From NCBI GenBank assembly GCA_041752115.1, contig JBGSHS010000058.1:8215-72214 (forward strand): a DNA stretch of 64,000 nt, given 5' to 3'. The translations under genes were made by a program, and so were the position numbers. This stretch comes from JAJRVM01 sp041752115 (GTDB lineage: Bacteria > Planctomycetota > Planctomycetia > Pirellulales > Pirellulaceae). Below, in pieces: positions 45,501-52,003 of this stretch. Each line of letters starts with the position of its first letter. The first letter of the stretch is position 1. The notes under the pieces are model-generated. The model was not told the origin of the DNA. It saw only the letters and a program-made list of their open reading frames with translations, and searched no databases.

Positions 45501-46580
45501 ATCCACATCGATCACGGCATCAAAGTCAAATGGTACTACCGTGGCCGAACTGGAAATAGTCAGCGGCCCATTGTAGACCGTTGTCACGTCGCTCCCAACG
45601 TTTTCTGCAAAGTTGGCAGAGGAGGTCAGCACGCTGGTGGCGGCGTAGCTCAAACGTATCTCGACATCCAGTTCGAGATTGGAGATGGTATCTGTCCCGA
45701 GTGCTCGACGGAATCGCAGTTCGTCAATGACGCCGCCATTGGCAAACTGATCCGCAGCGTAGATTTGCTGATACCTCATGCTCGGTATGCCGAATGGATC
45801 CAGGATCAAAGGAAAGGCATTGCCGGAAAAGTTCGGAACCAGGTCGAGGTTGGCATTGGGTACGACCGGGGCATCGACCGTAAGCTGTCCCAGGACCGCC
45901 GCTCGTCGCGGCTGCGGAGCGTTCCCGTTATTGTTGGCAGTGTGGAGAGAGATGAAGGAGTCGGTAAGATCCTGGGCGGACACCAAGGTATCATTCGGAG
46001 AGCCAACAGGCAGTTCCGACTCGATTGCTGCATTGAGGACGATCTGCAGAGAATAGTTACCGGCGGATCCGGACACACCTCCAATCACAATCTGATAGGT
46101 CGGGTCCTGCAGTGTGGCATTGACGATGCGGCCGGGAGTGGAGACGGTCTGCAGCAGAGTAGCTTCGCCCGGATTCGCCGCGCTAGCATGTCCCACAGAA
46201 GTGACCGTGCTTGTGTCGCCGTCGGAATCCACGCGTAGCAGATCGACATAGGGTTGAAGTGAATCAGCGCTTTCGACCAGCAGGGATATGGTCTGCCCTG
46301 GTGCGATAGAGATGGTGTATTTATCCGTCTCGTTCGCCTCAATGAGCGTCTCGCTGACTTGGCCGCTGTAGATCAGCATTCCTGTCGGCTCAACAGCCGT
46401 CAGTGGTATCGATGCAGTCAGCGGTATCGACGACGTCATCAATCGGCGATCTTCCAGCTGTTCAAAGAACTGGCGGCGAGCAGTGCTTCGCCCTCGGTTC
46501 CTGCGCCGAGCTTGGCCATGTAGTTTGCGATGGGTATTGCTACCGGGGTGCCCACACATCGGTTGAAGTCGATTACTCAC
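39600..46580 (-). CDS. Giant secreted multidomain protein, complete paralogue of the gene at 1-7625
   Basis: The 2326-residue protein has an LEPR-type N-terminus (FFEQLEDRRLM, residues 38-48). PPC domains recur, coded at about 46330-46000, 45230-44990, 44350-44090, 42920-42600, 41300-41150 and 40520-40260. A C-type lectin-like domain lies at about 905-1030 (YRSFWIGLNDFAQEGQFEW, then EPVDYINWSPGQPDN, then AWNDL). SbsA Ig-like segments, seven FG-GAP repeats (about 1397-1730) and two dockerin-like loops (DVSNDGQVTPID, DVNGDGFLSPAD; about 2137-2208) follow. From the lectin end onward its order closely follows the protein at the left edge. GTG 46580 is preceded by GGAGAT at seven bases. It is extracellular or surface-bound. 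It lies 111 bp downstream of the second kinase gene on the same strand. Confidence 0.92.
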   Translation of the reverse strand: MSNRLQPMCGHPGSNTHRKLHGQARRRNRGRSTARRQFFEQLEDRRLMTSSIPLTASIPLTAVEPTGMLIYSGQVSETLIEANETDKYTISIAPGQTISLLVESADSLQPYVDLLRVDSDGDTSTVTSVGHASAANPGEATLLQTVSTPGRIVNATLQDPTYQIVIGGVSGSAGNYSLQIVLNAAIESELPVGSPNDTLVSAQDLTDSFISLHTANNNGNAPQPRRAAVLGQLTVDAPVVPNANLDLVPNFSGNAFPLILDPFGIPSMRYQQIYAADQFANGGVIDELRFRRALGTDTISNLELDVEIRLSYAATSVLTSSANFAENVGSDVTTVYNGPLTISSSATVVPFDFDAVIDVDDTFVYDPSRGDLLVDFLVRDSNYSFPAYFEATSYPAADDATTRIFAESVDAEWGTVGYRNYEHSPYGLVTQIAFDTPPDPADWYRFKMATGQSATFVLNVLEGRDAQIALMSPAGAPLAVSSQDDAEQNAQVIRNFVATTSGTYYLKVTSEAGVTYSLVVAQDMVVEAERNDSLETAQEVTSPEVAGRRWVSGSLENHAATVNVFDAGWYLGGYHNPGDNNYTTGYLPQYGEFRDFFAFDLSQLPEDAQVTNAVFSVNVRNLVTNDGVETLQLVDVTTPVDQVVAGGSNRNDIFEDLGTGQDYAARDVYTAEALTDINIDLNAYAVADINAALGGTFALGGVVTSIDYEQWWQQQNIFGMSNWWATTPSLELTMTDSDFYEVLVDGNRMLEIQSYTPAGGAGEPANRLDPLLRLYDSAGNLLASNDDGADDGRNALLRYKVPKNAGGRFYIQVASAADAVDAAVGEYFLSIKGATTVVEPFAVTDTMPSEGSRVYKAPQELQVSFNDTVLLPTLQPNDLLLNGVPALAVTPVDGNTVQFRNGLAFQWTPDLGGNNHYYVLTSSALPWLESQAEAVSLGGNLVTVNGQAEQNFLKRVFFSGTEYRSFWIGLNDFAQEGQFEWVSGEPVDYINWSPGQPDNVPPGEDAVQINFDPGTNNGAWNDLWDSVHTWYESDVFGIIELTSLPQGYALAQEGLNTFSLASNSIRDIQSTNLQAYTGSFWLDTTPPVIVTTSPSQDAVVTAGQVSVDVTFSEAMDTTTIYDWNVAAVGQLSGYHYPSSLAWNSDATVLTVVYDDLPEDTFTIEFTGDSYLYHDLGGLHLDGDGDLVEGGTYYLQFTTDAGIRAVPVPLQPVAPRGSLIYETPFAATGTLMPAGDVDEWTISLDANQTVTLQLSAADSVTGSVELLAPDGSSIATASGSDPGRIVLLQTAPISQAGVYTIAVSSINGTGGQYSLELLLNAALEEETVGGHTNNDPASAQSIEGSFVSLANGASRGAVRGDSGNEDFYAFELGTGQELTVAVQLDTATSSSFVRNDYYSYAPAAVALGDVNHDGFQDIVAASAYGNCELLLGTADGTFGEPSTFGYGATPQDVQLADVNGDGNLDAVIANYYGAYDTGSVSVMLGRGDGTFEPAVGYSAGSDNVSVAVGDVTGDGAPDIVTAGYDMVNYVYAIFILPNRNLGDGTFAAPMVYAVGDAPNDVTLADLDGENGLDVITANLYGGYAGESLTLLYNLGDSTFIRSPLFAGYYNSAVAVADLNGDDLPDIATANMYDNQVTIWNNNDAGGFDPSGTYSTAGYDALSLALGDADGDGDRDIITGSYYNESYSGGVVSILLNDAGGVFGDRRTADVGYGPYGLTVGNLNEDDTLDIVAAAFDSSTVSVLLNFPAEQRLTLYAPDGTPLVTSSTGTPEFQLLLANFVAPVPGQYQLSVSSTPSAYSLIVTRGAGISLEENDNFALAQSLNHTQDANGQVILGALVPRLLTVDAFDSGTYDPLGNHDPFNTDYFTGYLPPEWGYLGEYRGFFAFDLSGLSSNETIVGARFQVYTAETYMSQGVETLQLSAVTTPIDELTAGIPERVDIFEDLGDGSVFGARDVWSSEYYSDITIDLNSDAIAALNLAKGQYFALGASVSSIDINGGYQAMFGYSADVNNTRSLLLSVADSDYYQLEALEGHTIVMETSTPSAGPGEFVNDLAPVVRLYNQDGILVATNADSGNAFLEYVVPAGAAGTYYVEIAGGSTVGEYVLSIRQITPLVPAADADGEAVAASTITTDAPAASPWSNRARRQDVSNDGQVTPIDALLLISRLNTNGTHRLPPERAGDSPDPFFDVNGDGFLSPADVLLVIHLLNNGRDDASAAEQVSAVDPTTVTPPTRTPSIGSISNASQTGRLPGSVTTPHYAISQLPGVAPLPNRLDQAVRAQVNSSDDVTVWDDADVDWLTDRLTPEISQLATHLPAHRRTRITPDFRF

Positions 46581-46691
46581 GGCGGATCTCCGGGGTCAGG
46601 GTACGAATAACGAATGGAAGAAGACATCTGCTGCCGGTCGCCTCTGTTCACACTGGTCGCCGGCCGTGCACTGCCCAGGCACTGCCAGCTG

Positions 46692-49600
46692 CTAGTCTTC
46701 CGGTTCTCGCGGGACTGATGAGGTACTCGCATGATTCAAAAGGGCCTCGGACTCCTGCCGAAGGCGTTCCAGTTTCCATGCCATGTCGGGGTAGGGCTTA
46801 TCAGCCGCATCTTGGAGTTGCTGTAAGCGAGTCTGGGCGCGGAGCAGGCTGGCTTGCGCTTCGATCGTTCGGCCTGACGCTTGTTGTGCCATCGCCAGGA
46901 AGAAGGCCGCCTCCGTACCGAAGAACTGGTCGAATGAGCTGTGCCAGTTGTCAGTTGTCTGGACAGCGTGCTGCAGATACGGGAGGGCCGCATCTGCCTG
47001 TCCCAGACGGTAACGGACCGCGCCGCTCGCCAGGTACATCTGTACGTGGGGGTGTTGCGCGAGGGCAGAATCGACGAGGTCGATCATATGAGTGGGGTAT
47101 GTCTTCAAATCGGGCGTTTCGGCGCAGGAGAGCGCTACCGAGCCGGCGAGCAGGGGAACCAGCCTGGACCTCAGCAACTTGTTTGAGATCTCGCAGAAGG
47201 CGTCGATGTTTCCCGACATGCGCTGCAATTCCGCCACGTACCACCAGTTGGCCGGCCCTTTTCCGAGCTGTGCCAGGTCCGTCATGATGGCCCGAGCGCG
47301 GTCGAGATCCTCCAGCGCCAGGAGGGCTTCATAGAGTTTGCGTTTGATCAGCGGATCGTGCGGCTGCTTCTGGCTCGCCGCCAGCAGGCTGTTGATCGCT
47401 TCCTCACGCTCGCCGGCATAAAGACAGACGTTTCCCCAGTGAGCCTGTACCAGGGCGAGGTCCGCGTGTCGTTGAAACAGTTCTTCCGCGAAGCGGCGGT
47501 CATGTTCTGTCGCACCTCGACGACGAATGGCGTTGGCAAAGGACGACCACATCTGGCTCTCGCCGGCCGGATTCAGCCGCACACTGGTCTCGAAGTCCGC
47601 AATCGCCGCTTCTGTCTGACCCGCCTTGCTGCGGAGTCGTCCGCGCACCTGCAGCGGCTCCGCTTCGTGCGGTGCCAGCTGTACGGCCTGTGCGATATCG
47701 CTCAACGCCTCGGGGAATTGCCCGAGAAAGCCCCGAGCAGAGGCGCGGTTGGCCCAATAGACAGCGCAGTCTTGTTGCCGACGAATCGCTCGCGACAGGG
47801 AGGCGATCGCTTCGTCGATTTCGCCGCGAACCAAATGAGTACTGCCCAGATGTCCCAGCACCCAGTGGGTATCTGGTTCCAGTTCGCTGGCTCGGGCCAG
47901 GTCTTCCAGTGCTCCTCGGCTGTCGTACCTCTTCAGCTTGGCGACCGACTGCGCCACCCAGAGCCAGGTGGCATCCGGACATGCTCGCAGTTGTTCCTGG
48001 ATGTACTCTTGCTGCAAGTCAAAGAGGTCCAGCATCGTGGGATCGGTCAACAGCGAGTGTCGTAACATCTCGCCATAGTCAACGCCGACCATGTCCCACG
48101 CCTGTCGCTTCTGCGAGATGCGCGCTCGGTCGTGCAGCAGGGGTAGGTCGCGATGCAATGCGAGGGCCCGGGAGAGGTCGCGATCTGCCAGTTCCAGCTG
48201 GCCAGTCTCTTGATAGCAACTTGCGCGTTCTGCTAGGTAGCGGTCATTGCGAGGATCCAAATCCAATGCTCGTGTGAGGCGCACAATCGCGTCTTGATAC
48301 TGACCTTGGGCTTTCATTCTCAAGCCCAGATTCGCCTCGCGATGTGCTATCGTTGCCGGCGACTCCGCATGGGGTGCAAGATAGCTGGCTAAGGTAATGA
48401 GAGATGTGACGATCACAGCCGAAATTCCGGCTGCCATGATCGTCCGCGCATGCCTGCGTGTGAATGCCATGACGATGCGCGCCAGCGAAGGTCGTTTCGC
48501 CTGGATCGGCTCGTCGTTCAGGAACCGTTGGAGATCGTCCGCCATCAGTTGTGCGGTGGCATACCGTGCAGCAGGCTCGTCCGAGATGGCCTTGAGCACG
48601 ATGGTCTCCAGGTCGAGCGGAATGCTGCGGCTGAACCGCCGCAGTCGCCTCGGTTCGCGTCGAGCGAGGTTCTGCAGGATCTCCTCGAAGGTGGTGCCTT
48701 CCACAGCAGGATGCAGGGTGAGCAGTTCATAGAGCGTGGCACCGAGCGAATAGATGTCGGAGCGGTGATCGATGTCAGCGTGTTGGGCTCGAGCCTGCTC
48801 GGGACTCATATAACGTGCCGTCCCCAACACATCGCCCGTGTCGGTCAGACTCTCATCACCTGGGAACTGTGCCAGTCCGAAGTCGGTGATCCAGAGGTGC
48901 CCGGATGGTTCCACCAGCAGATTGCTCGGCTTGATGTCGCGGTGCACGACTTGATGCTGGTGCGCATGCTCGAGTGCCTCCGCTGCCTGGACTCCCAAGG
49001 TGGCAACGAAACGATAGAACTGCGTCAACTGCCGACTGCTTCCCGAAGAAGGAAGAGCTTCGGCCGAGTCCGCCGCGGCCGAAGATGATCTCTCGTCACT
49101 TTTCTCGCTGGGGCTTCGTTGGGCAGAAATGGGACGATGAAATTGGATTGTGGTGGCGCCGATGACGCCGTGATCGGGCAAGACCGTTTGGCCGGCGGCC
49201 AGCGGGACGCCCTGACGCAGCTGAGCAATGATCTGCGCCAACGATTGTCCCTCGACACACTGCATCGCAAAGAAATGTACCCCTTGTTCGCAGCCCACGG
49301 TGTACACTGGGACAATGTTCTGGTGATGGAGCCGAGCGGCGGCATGCGCTTCCTTCTGAAACCGGTGAAGTCGGTGCTCATCCCAGGCCGCAGCCATCGG
49401 CAGCATCTTCACCGCCACGCGTCGCCTGAGCGAAATCTGCTCCGCCTCGAACACGATCCCCATGCCGCCGCGGCCAATCTGCCGCAACAGTTGATAGTCT
49501 CCCAGTCTGCGGATCTGTGGCGGCAACTCTCCCGCCGACTCAGCTTCCGGCGGTTGGCTCAGGTAGTCGCCAGCAACGTGCAATACCTGCAAAGCCGGCA

Positions 49601-49790
49601 GCAACCCTCGGAGATGAGTCTCCATGAGGTGATGGCCAGCCACCAGTCTCTCGAGATCCGGATTCCTGCCCTCTCGCCACTCGCGGTTGATCTCATCCGC
49701 GATCTGGCCCAACAGCAGGAACTCCTGCTCGCCAGGATCATCGGCTCTCCTTCCACAGGCGTCTCCAGGCGTGTTGGCCGCACCGTTCAT
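46692..49790 (-). CDS. Transmembrane serine/threonine kinase with C-terminal TPR sensor
   Basis: The 1032-residue protein has an N-terminal helical part and a canonical Hanks-type kinase domain (about 98-425). IGRGGMGIVF, VAVKML, HRDIKPSN (Asp285) and DFG (Asp303) are all intact. A Ser/Ala-rich insertion (about 200-255) interrupts the domain between the hinge and the catalytic loop. A membrane helix (about 449-471) and about a dozen TPR units (480-1000) follow, the latter outside the membrane. The ATG at 49790 overlaps the sigma-factor stop as ATGA, so translation is coupled. It should phosphorylate cytoplasmic proteins, plausibly its sigma partner, in response to ligands bound by the TPR domain. 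The giant adhesin gene follows. Confidence 0.93.
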   Translation of the reverse strand: MNGAANTPGDACGRRADDPGEQEFLLLGQIADEINREWREGRNPDLERLVAGHHLMETHLRGLLPALQVLHVAGDYLSQPPEAESAGELPPQIRRLGDYQLLRQIGRGGMGIVFEAEQISLRRRVAVKMLPMAAAWDEHRLHRFQKEAHAAARLHHQNIVPVYTVGCEQGVHFFAMQCVEGQSLAQIIAQLRQGVPLAAGQTVLPDHGVIGATTIQFHRPISAQRSPSEKSDERSSSAAADSAEALPSSGSSRQLTQFYRFVATLGVQAAEALEHAHQHQVVHRDIKPSNLLVEPSGHLWITDFGLAQFPGDESLTDTGDVLGTARYMSPEQARAQHADIDHRSDIYSLGATLYELLTLHPAVEGTTFEEILQNLARREPRRLRRFSRSIPLDLETIVLKAISDEPAARYATAQLMADDLQRFLNDEPIQAKRPSLARIVMAFTRRHARTIMAAGISAVIVTSLITLASYLAPHAESPATIAHREANLGLRMKAQGQYQDAIVRLTRALDLDPRNDRYLAERASCYQETGQLELADRDLSRALALHRDLPLLHDRARISQKRQAWDMVGVDYGEMLRHSLLTDPTMLDLFDLQQEYIQEQLRACPDATWLWVAQSVAKLKRYDSRGALEDLARASELEPDTHWVLGHLGSTHLVRGEIDEAIASLSRAIRRQQDCAVYWANRASARGFLGQFPEALSDIAQAVQLAPHEAEPLQVRGRLRSKAGQTEAAIADFETSVRLNPAGESQMWSSFANAIRRRGATEHDRRFAEELFQRHADLALVQAHWGNVCLYAGEREEAINSLLAASQKQPHDPLIKRKLYEALLALEDLDRARAIMTDLAQLGKGPANWWYVAELQRMSGNIDAFCEISNKLLRSRLVPLLAGSVALSCAETPDLKTYPTHMIDLVDSALAQHPHVQMYLASGAVRYRLGQADAALPYLQHAVQTTDNWHSSFDQFFGTEAAFFLAMAQQASGRTIEAQASLLRAQTRLQQLQDAADKPYPDMAWKLERLRQESEALLNHASTSSVPREPED

Positions 49791-50410
49791 GGGTGGTTTC
49801 CGTCAGCACTGCTGTCTTGGGCGAATATGTCCTTGAGCCGAAACAAGGCCCGGCCATACCTCATCGTGGCCGCTGAGTCACTGATGTTCAGCACCTGGGC
49901 CACTTCATGGTTGGTGAGATCCTCCAGATGCCGCAAGACCAGCACCTCACGGTCTGACTCCGGGAGACGCGCCAAGGCGGCTTCCACGCGCACACGCACC
50001 TCTTCACGCACAGCGGCCTGCGATGGACTCGTTCCACTGGCCAAGAGTTGAGCCACCGCCACAAACGACGACACATCCGGTAACGTCACCTCCCGATGCA
50101 CCGACCTGCGCTGCGCCTTGACGTGCTGTTCACGAAACTTGATCAATCGCTGCCATGCCAGCGAACGTAGCCAGACGTAGACGCTCACACGCGGCTCACG
50201 CAGATAACTCGGAAGCTGGCCGCGCGCATCGCAGTACGCCTCCTGTAACACGTCGGCAGCATCAAACCGGCTGGTGACCTCCTCACCCATACGCGACCAG
50301 ACCATCCGTTCCAGACGTGGACGGTAATGCTCGAACAACCGTACAAGTACCGACTCGTCACCCTCTCGAAGTTCATCCAGCCAGGACACCGGGTCTTCCT
50401 GCATGGACAT
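49787..50410 (-). CDS. ECF-family RNA polymerase sigma factor
   Basis: The 207-residue protein has sigma region 2 (about 15-90; LFEHYRPRLERMVWSRM, then FDAADVLQEAYCDA, then VYVWLRSLAWQRLIKF) and region 4 (about 140-195; LPESDREVLVLRHLEDLTNH, then EVAQVLNIS). It resembles ECF groups typical of planctomycetes that are paired with kinases instead of anti-sigma factors. The ATG at 50410 follows GGAGG closely; the ATG at 50404 is an alternative with better spacing. Its ATGA overlap with the kinase gene makes a two-gene unit, and the giant secreted gene downstream may be part of the same transcript. Confidence 0.93.
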   Translation of the reverse strand: MSMQEDPVSWLDELREGDESVLVRLFEHYRPRLERMVWSRMGEEVTSRFDAADVLQEAYCDARGQLPSYLREPRVSVYVWLRSLAWQRLIKFREQHVKAQRRSVHREVTLPDVSSFVAVAQLLASGTSPSQAAVREEVRVRVEAALARLPESDREVLVLRHLEDLTNHEVAQVLNISDSAATMRYGRALFRLKDIFAQDSSADGNHP

Positions 50411-50796
50411 TCGCCTCCACCAGTACTCTGCGAAAACATCCCGCAGCTTTCACAGAAAATCGTTGAGATTCCAAATATCGTGGTGCACACAGCCACAATA
50501 TAGAGCGCCCTCCTACTTGACGGATACGTTCACACGGCATGCTGCCAAGCCGTTGACCGGTGAGTCGGCGAGGAGTGGAGACAGTTGGCCCCCCTGGATG
50601 GGAGGCGAGAAGCCGTCAGCCAGATGCTGGCGACCTTTCTGACTCTGGTCCTGAGATTTTGCCACACCGTCTGCTTCTCAGTCTTCCACCCCGGTCTGCA
50701 TGTCGTGGATCGATCCGGTTGGACGTTAGTCGACTTTCCGCTTGACTTGCTGTGATGAGGTCTTTCCAATAGCGTAACAAGGTTGGAGGAGTCCGG
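50411..50796. other. Divergent intergenic region
   Basis: 386 bp between the sigma-factor gene and the DUF1559 gene, holding both promoters. No additional gene or repeat is supported. Confidence 0.5.
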
Positions 50797-51792
50797 ATGG
50801 TTCGACTGGTGCGGCGTCCTGGTTTGACAATCATTGAAGTCCTGGTAGTCGTGGCGATCATCGGCATCTTGGTGGCGCTGCTTCTGCCCGCTGTGCAATC
50901 GGCGCGCGAAGCTGCTCGACGCATGCAGTGCACCAACAGGCTGCGCCAGCTGGCATTGGCCTGTCATCTGTATCACGATGTCCACTCGACGCTACCACCA
51001 GCCTGGTTGACTAAGCCAGGCTACGGGTCCCTGAACGCGAGCAGCCAGTACAGTCTCTGGGGTTGGGCGGCGCTGTTGCTTCCGTTCGTGGAGCAGGAGC
51101 CTCTGTTCACTCAGTTGTCGGTTGGCGACGTGCATTTGCATCAGGCAGCGGTGACCGGTAGCGCAACGCTCTGTCTGATGCAGCAGCCTCTCACGGGATT
51201 TCGCTGCCCTTCGGATGTCGCGCCCGACACCAATGCACTGCGCGCCTACTATCCGTTTGGAGTCGCTGCGAATTCGCTGGCCACATCGAACTTCGTCGCC
51301 TCCAATTCATCCTTCGACATCAATCCTTACCCGGACGGTGTCCGGCAAGGGGTGTTCATTGAGGATCGTGGCAGGCGACTGACAGACATTACAGACGGCA
51401 CGTCGGTGAGCCTGCTTCTGGGAGAACGCCGGTGGAATGTGACTCGGATCAATGGTCAGCTGAACATTGTGGGAGCGGCGGTCGTTTATGGTACCTCCTG
51501 TCGTGATTATCCGGGTACGCGTGCCGATGTGGCTGCCTGCGGACGACCTCGGTTGAACTGTAACGGGATTGATGAACGAGGTGGCAATAACTGGGCTCGA
51601 CGCGGATTTTCCAGCCAGCATGCACATGGAGCGAACTTTGCCATGTGTGATGGAAGCGTCCGATTCATCGGCGAATCGGTCGAACACGATTCGGGCGGGA
51701 ATCTCTATCAGCGGTCGGATAACTTCGATCCGGATACGGTCTATGAACGGCTGATTGGCATCTTTGATGGGAACCCCGTCGAGCACTTCTAG
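50797..51792 (+). CDS. DUF1559 prepilin-like protein
   Basis: The 331-residue protein starts with a type IV pilin-like leader: PGLTIIEVLVVVAIIGILVA, with Glu at position +5 after the Gly cleavage site. A conserved helix (LPAVQSAREAARRMQCTN) and the DUF1559 body follow (about 40-325). The family C-terminal motif is present (HAHGANFAMCDGSVRFI, about 270-286). These proteins are found in dozens of copies per planctomycete genome and are thought to be pseudopilin-type surface components; function is unknown. GGAGGAG lies five bases before ATG 50797. It is monocistronic, with a hairpin overlapping its stop codon. Confidence 0.93.
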   Translation: MVRLVRRPGLTIIEVLVVVAIIGILVALLLPAVQSAREAARRMQCTNRLRQLALACHLYHDVHSTLPPAWLTKPGYGSLNASSQYSLWGWAALLLPFVEQEPLFTQLSVGDVHLHQAAVTGSATLCLMQQPLTGFRCPSDVAPDTNALRAYYPFGVAANSLATSNFVASNSSFDINPYPDGVRQGVFIEDRGRRLTDITDGTSVSLLLGERRWNVTRINGQLNIVGAAVVYGTSCRDYPGTRADVAACGRPRLNCNGIDERGGNNWARRGFSSQHAHGANFAMCDGSVRFIGESVEHDSGGNLYQRSDNFDPDTVYERLIGIFDGNPVEHF

Positions 51793-51797
51793 TGCTC
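51781..51797 (+). terminator. Small hairpin spanning the DUF1559 stop codon
   Basis: GAGCAC and GTGCTC pair around TTCTA, with the TAG stop codon at the loop-stem border. There is no T-run, so a terminator role is uncertain. Confidence 0.25.
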
Positions 51798-51816
51798 TGT
51801 GAGAGCCAAGAATTCG

Positions 51817-51879
51817 GGTGGCACTGGCTCTGCCAGTGCACGTGAGAATTGGCGTGGCACTGGCAGAGCCAGTGGCACC
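51817..51879. repeat. Inverted pair of a palindromic element with core GCACTGGCTCTGCCAGTGC
   Basis: The left arm (51817-51839) and right arm (51857-51879) are inverted copies with one mismatch, 17 bases apart. Each arm is itself palindromic (GCACTGGC, TCT or AGA, GCCAGTGC). A partial third copy (CCAGTGGCACCCA) follows. It is a REP-like element of a family I associate with planctomycete genomes. Confidence 0.75.
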
Positions 51880-52003
51880 CAGCCAGTGGCACCCAACTCG
51901 TATCCCTGGCAGTCAGCCGACCGGCCATCGATTACAATTGTGCCAGGTTCGTGGTTTTGTTCTCCGAGAACAATGGGATCAGGCGGGCTGTGAGGACGTA
52001 GCG

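Noticed and set aside
45312..46238. Plus-strand open frame of 308 codons
   Set aside because: Antisense to the giant lectin/FG-GAP gene; a by-product of base composition.
49119..50051. Plus-strand open frame of 310 codons
   Set aside because: Antisense to the kinase and sigma-factor genes, both with clear conserved motifs.
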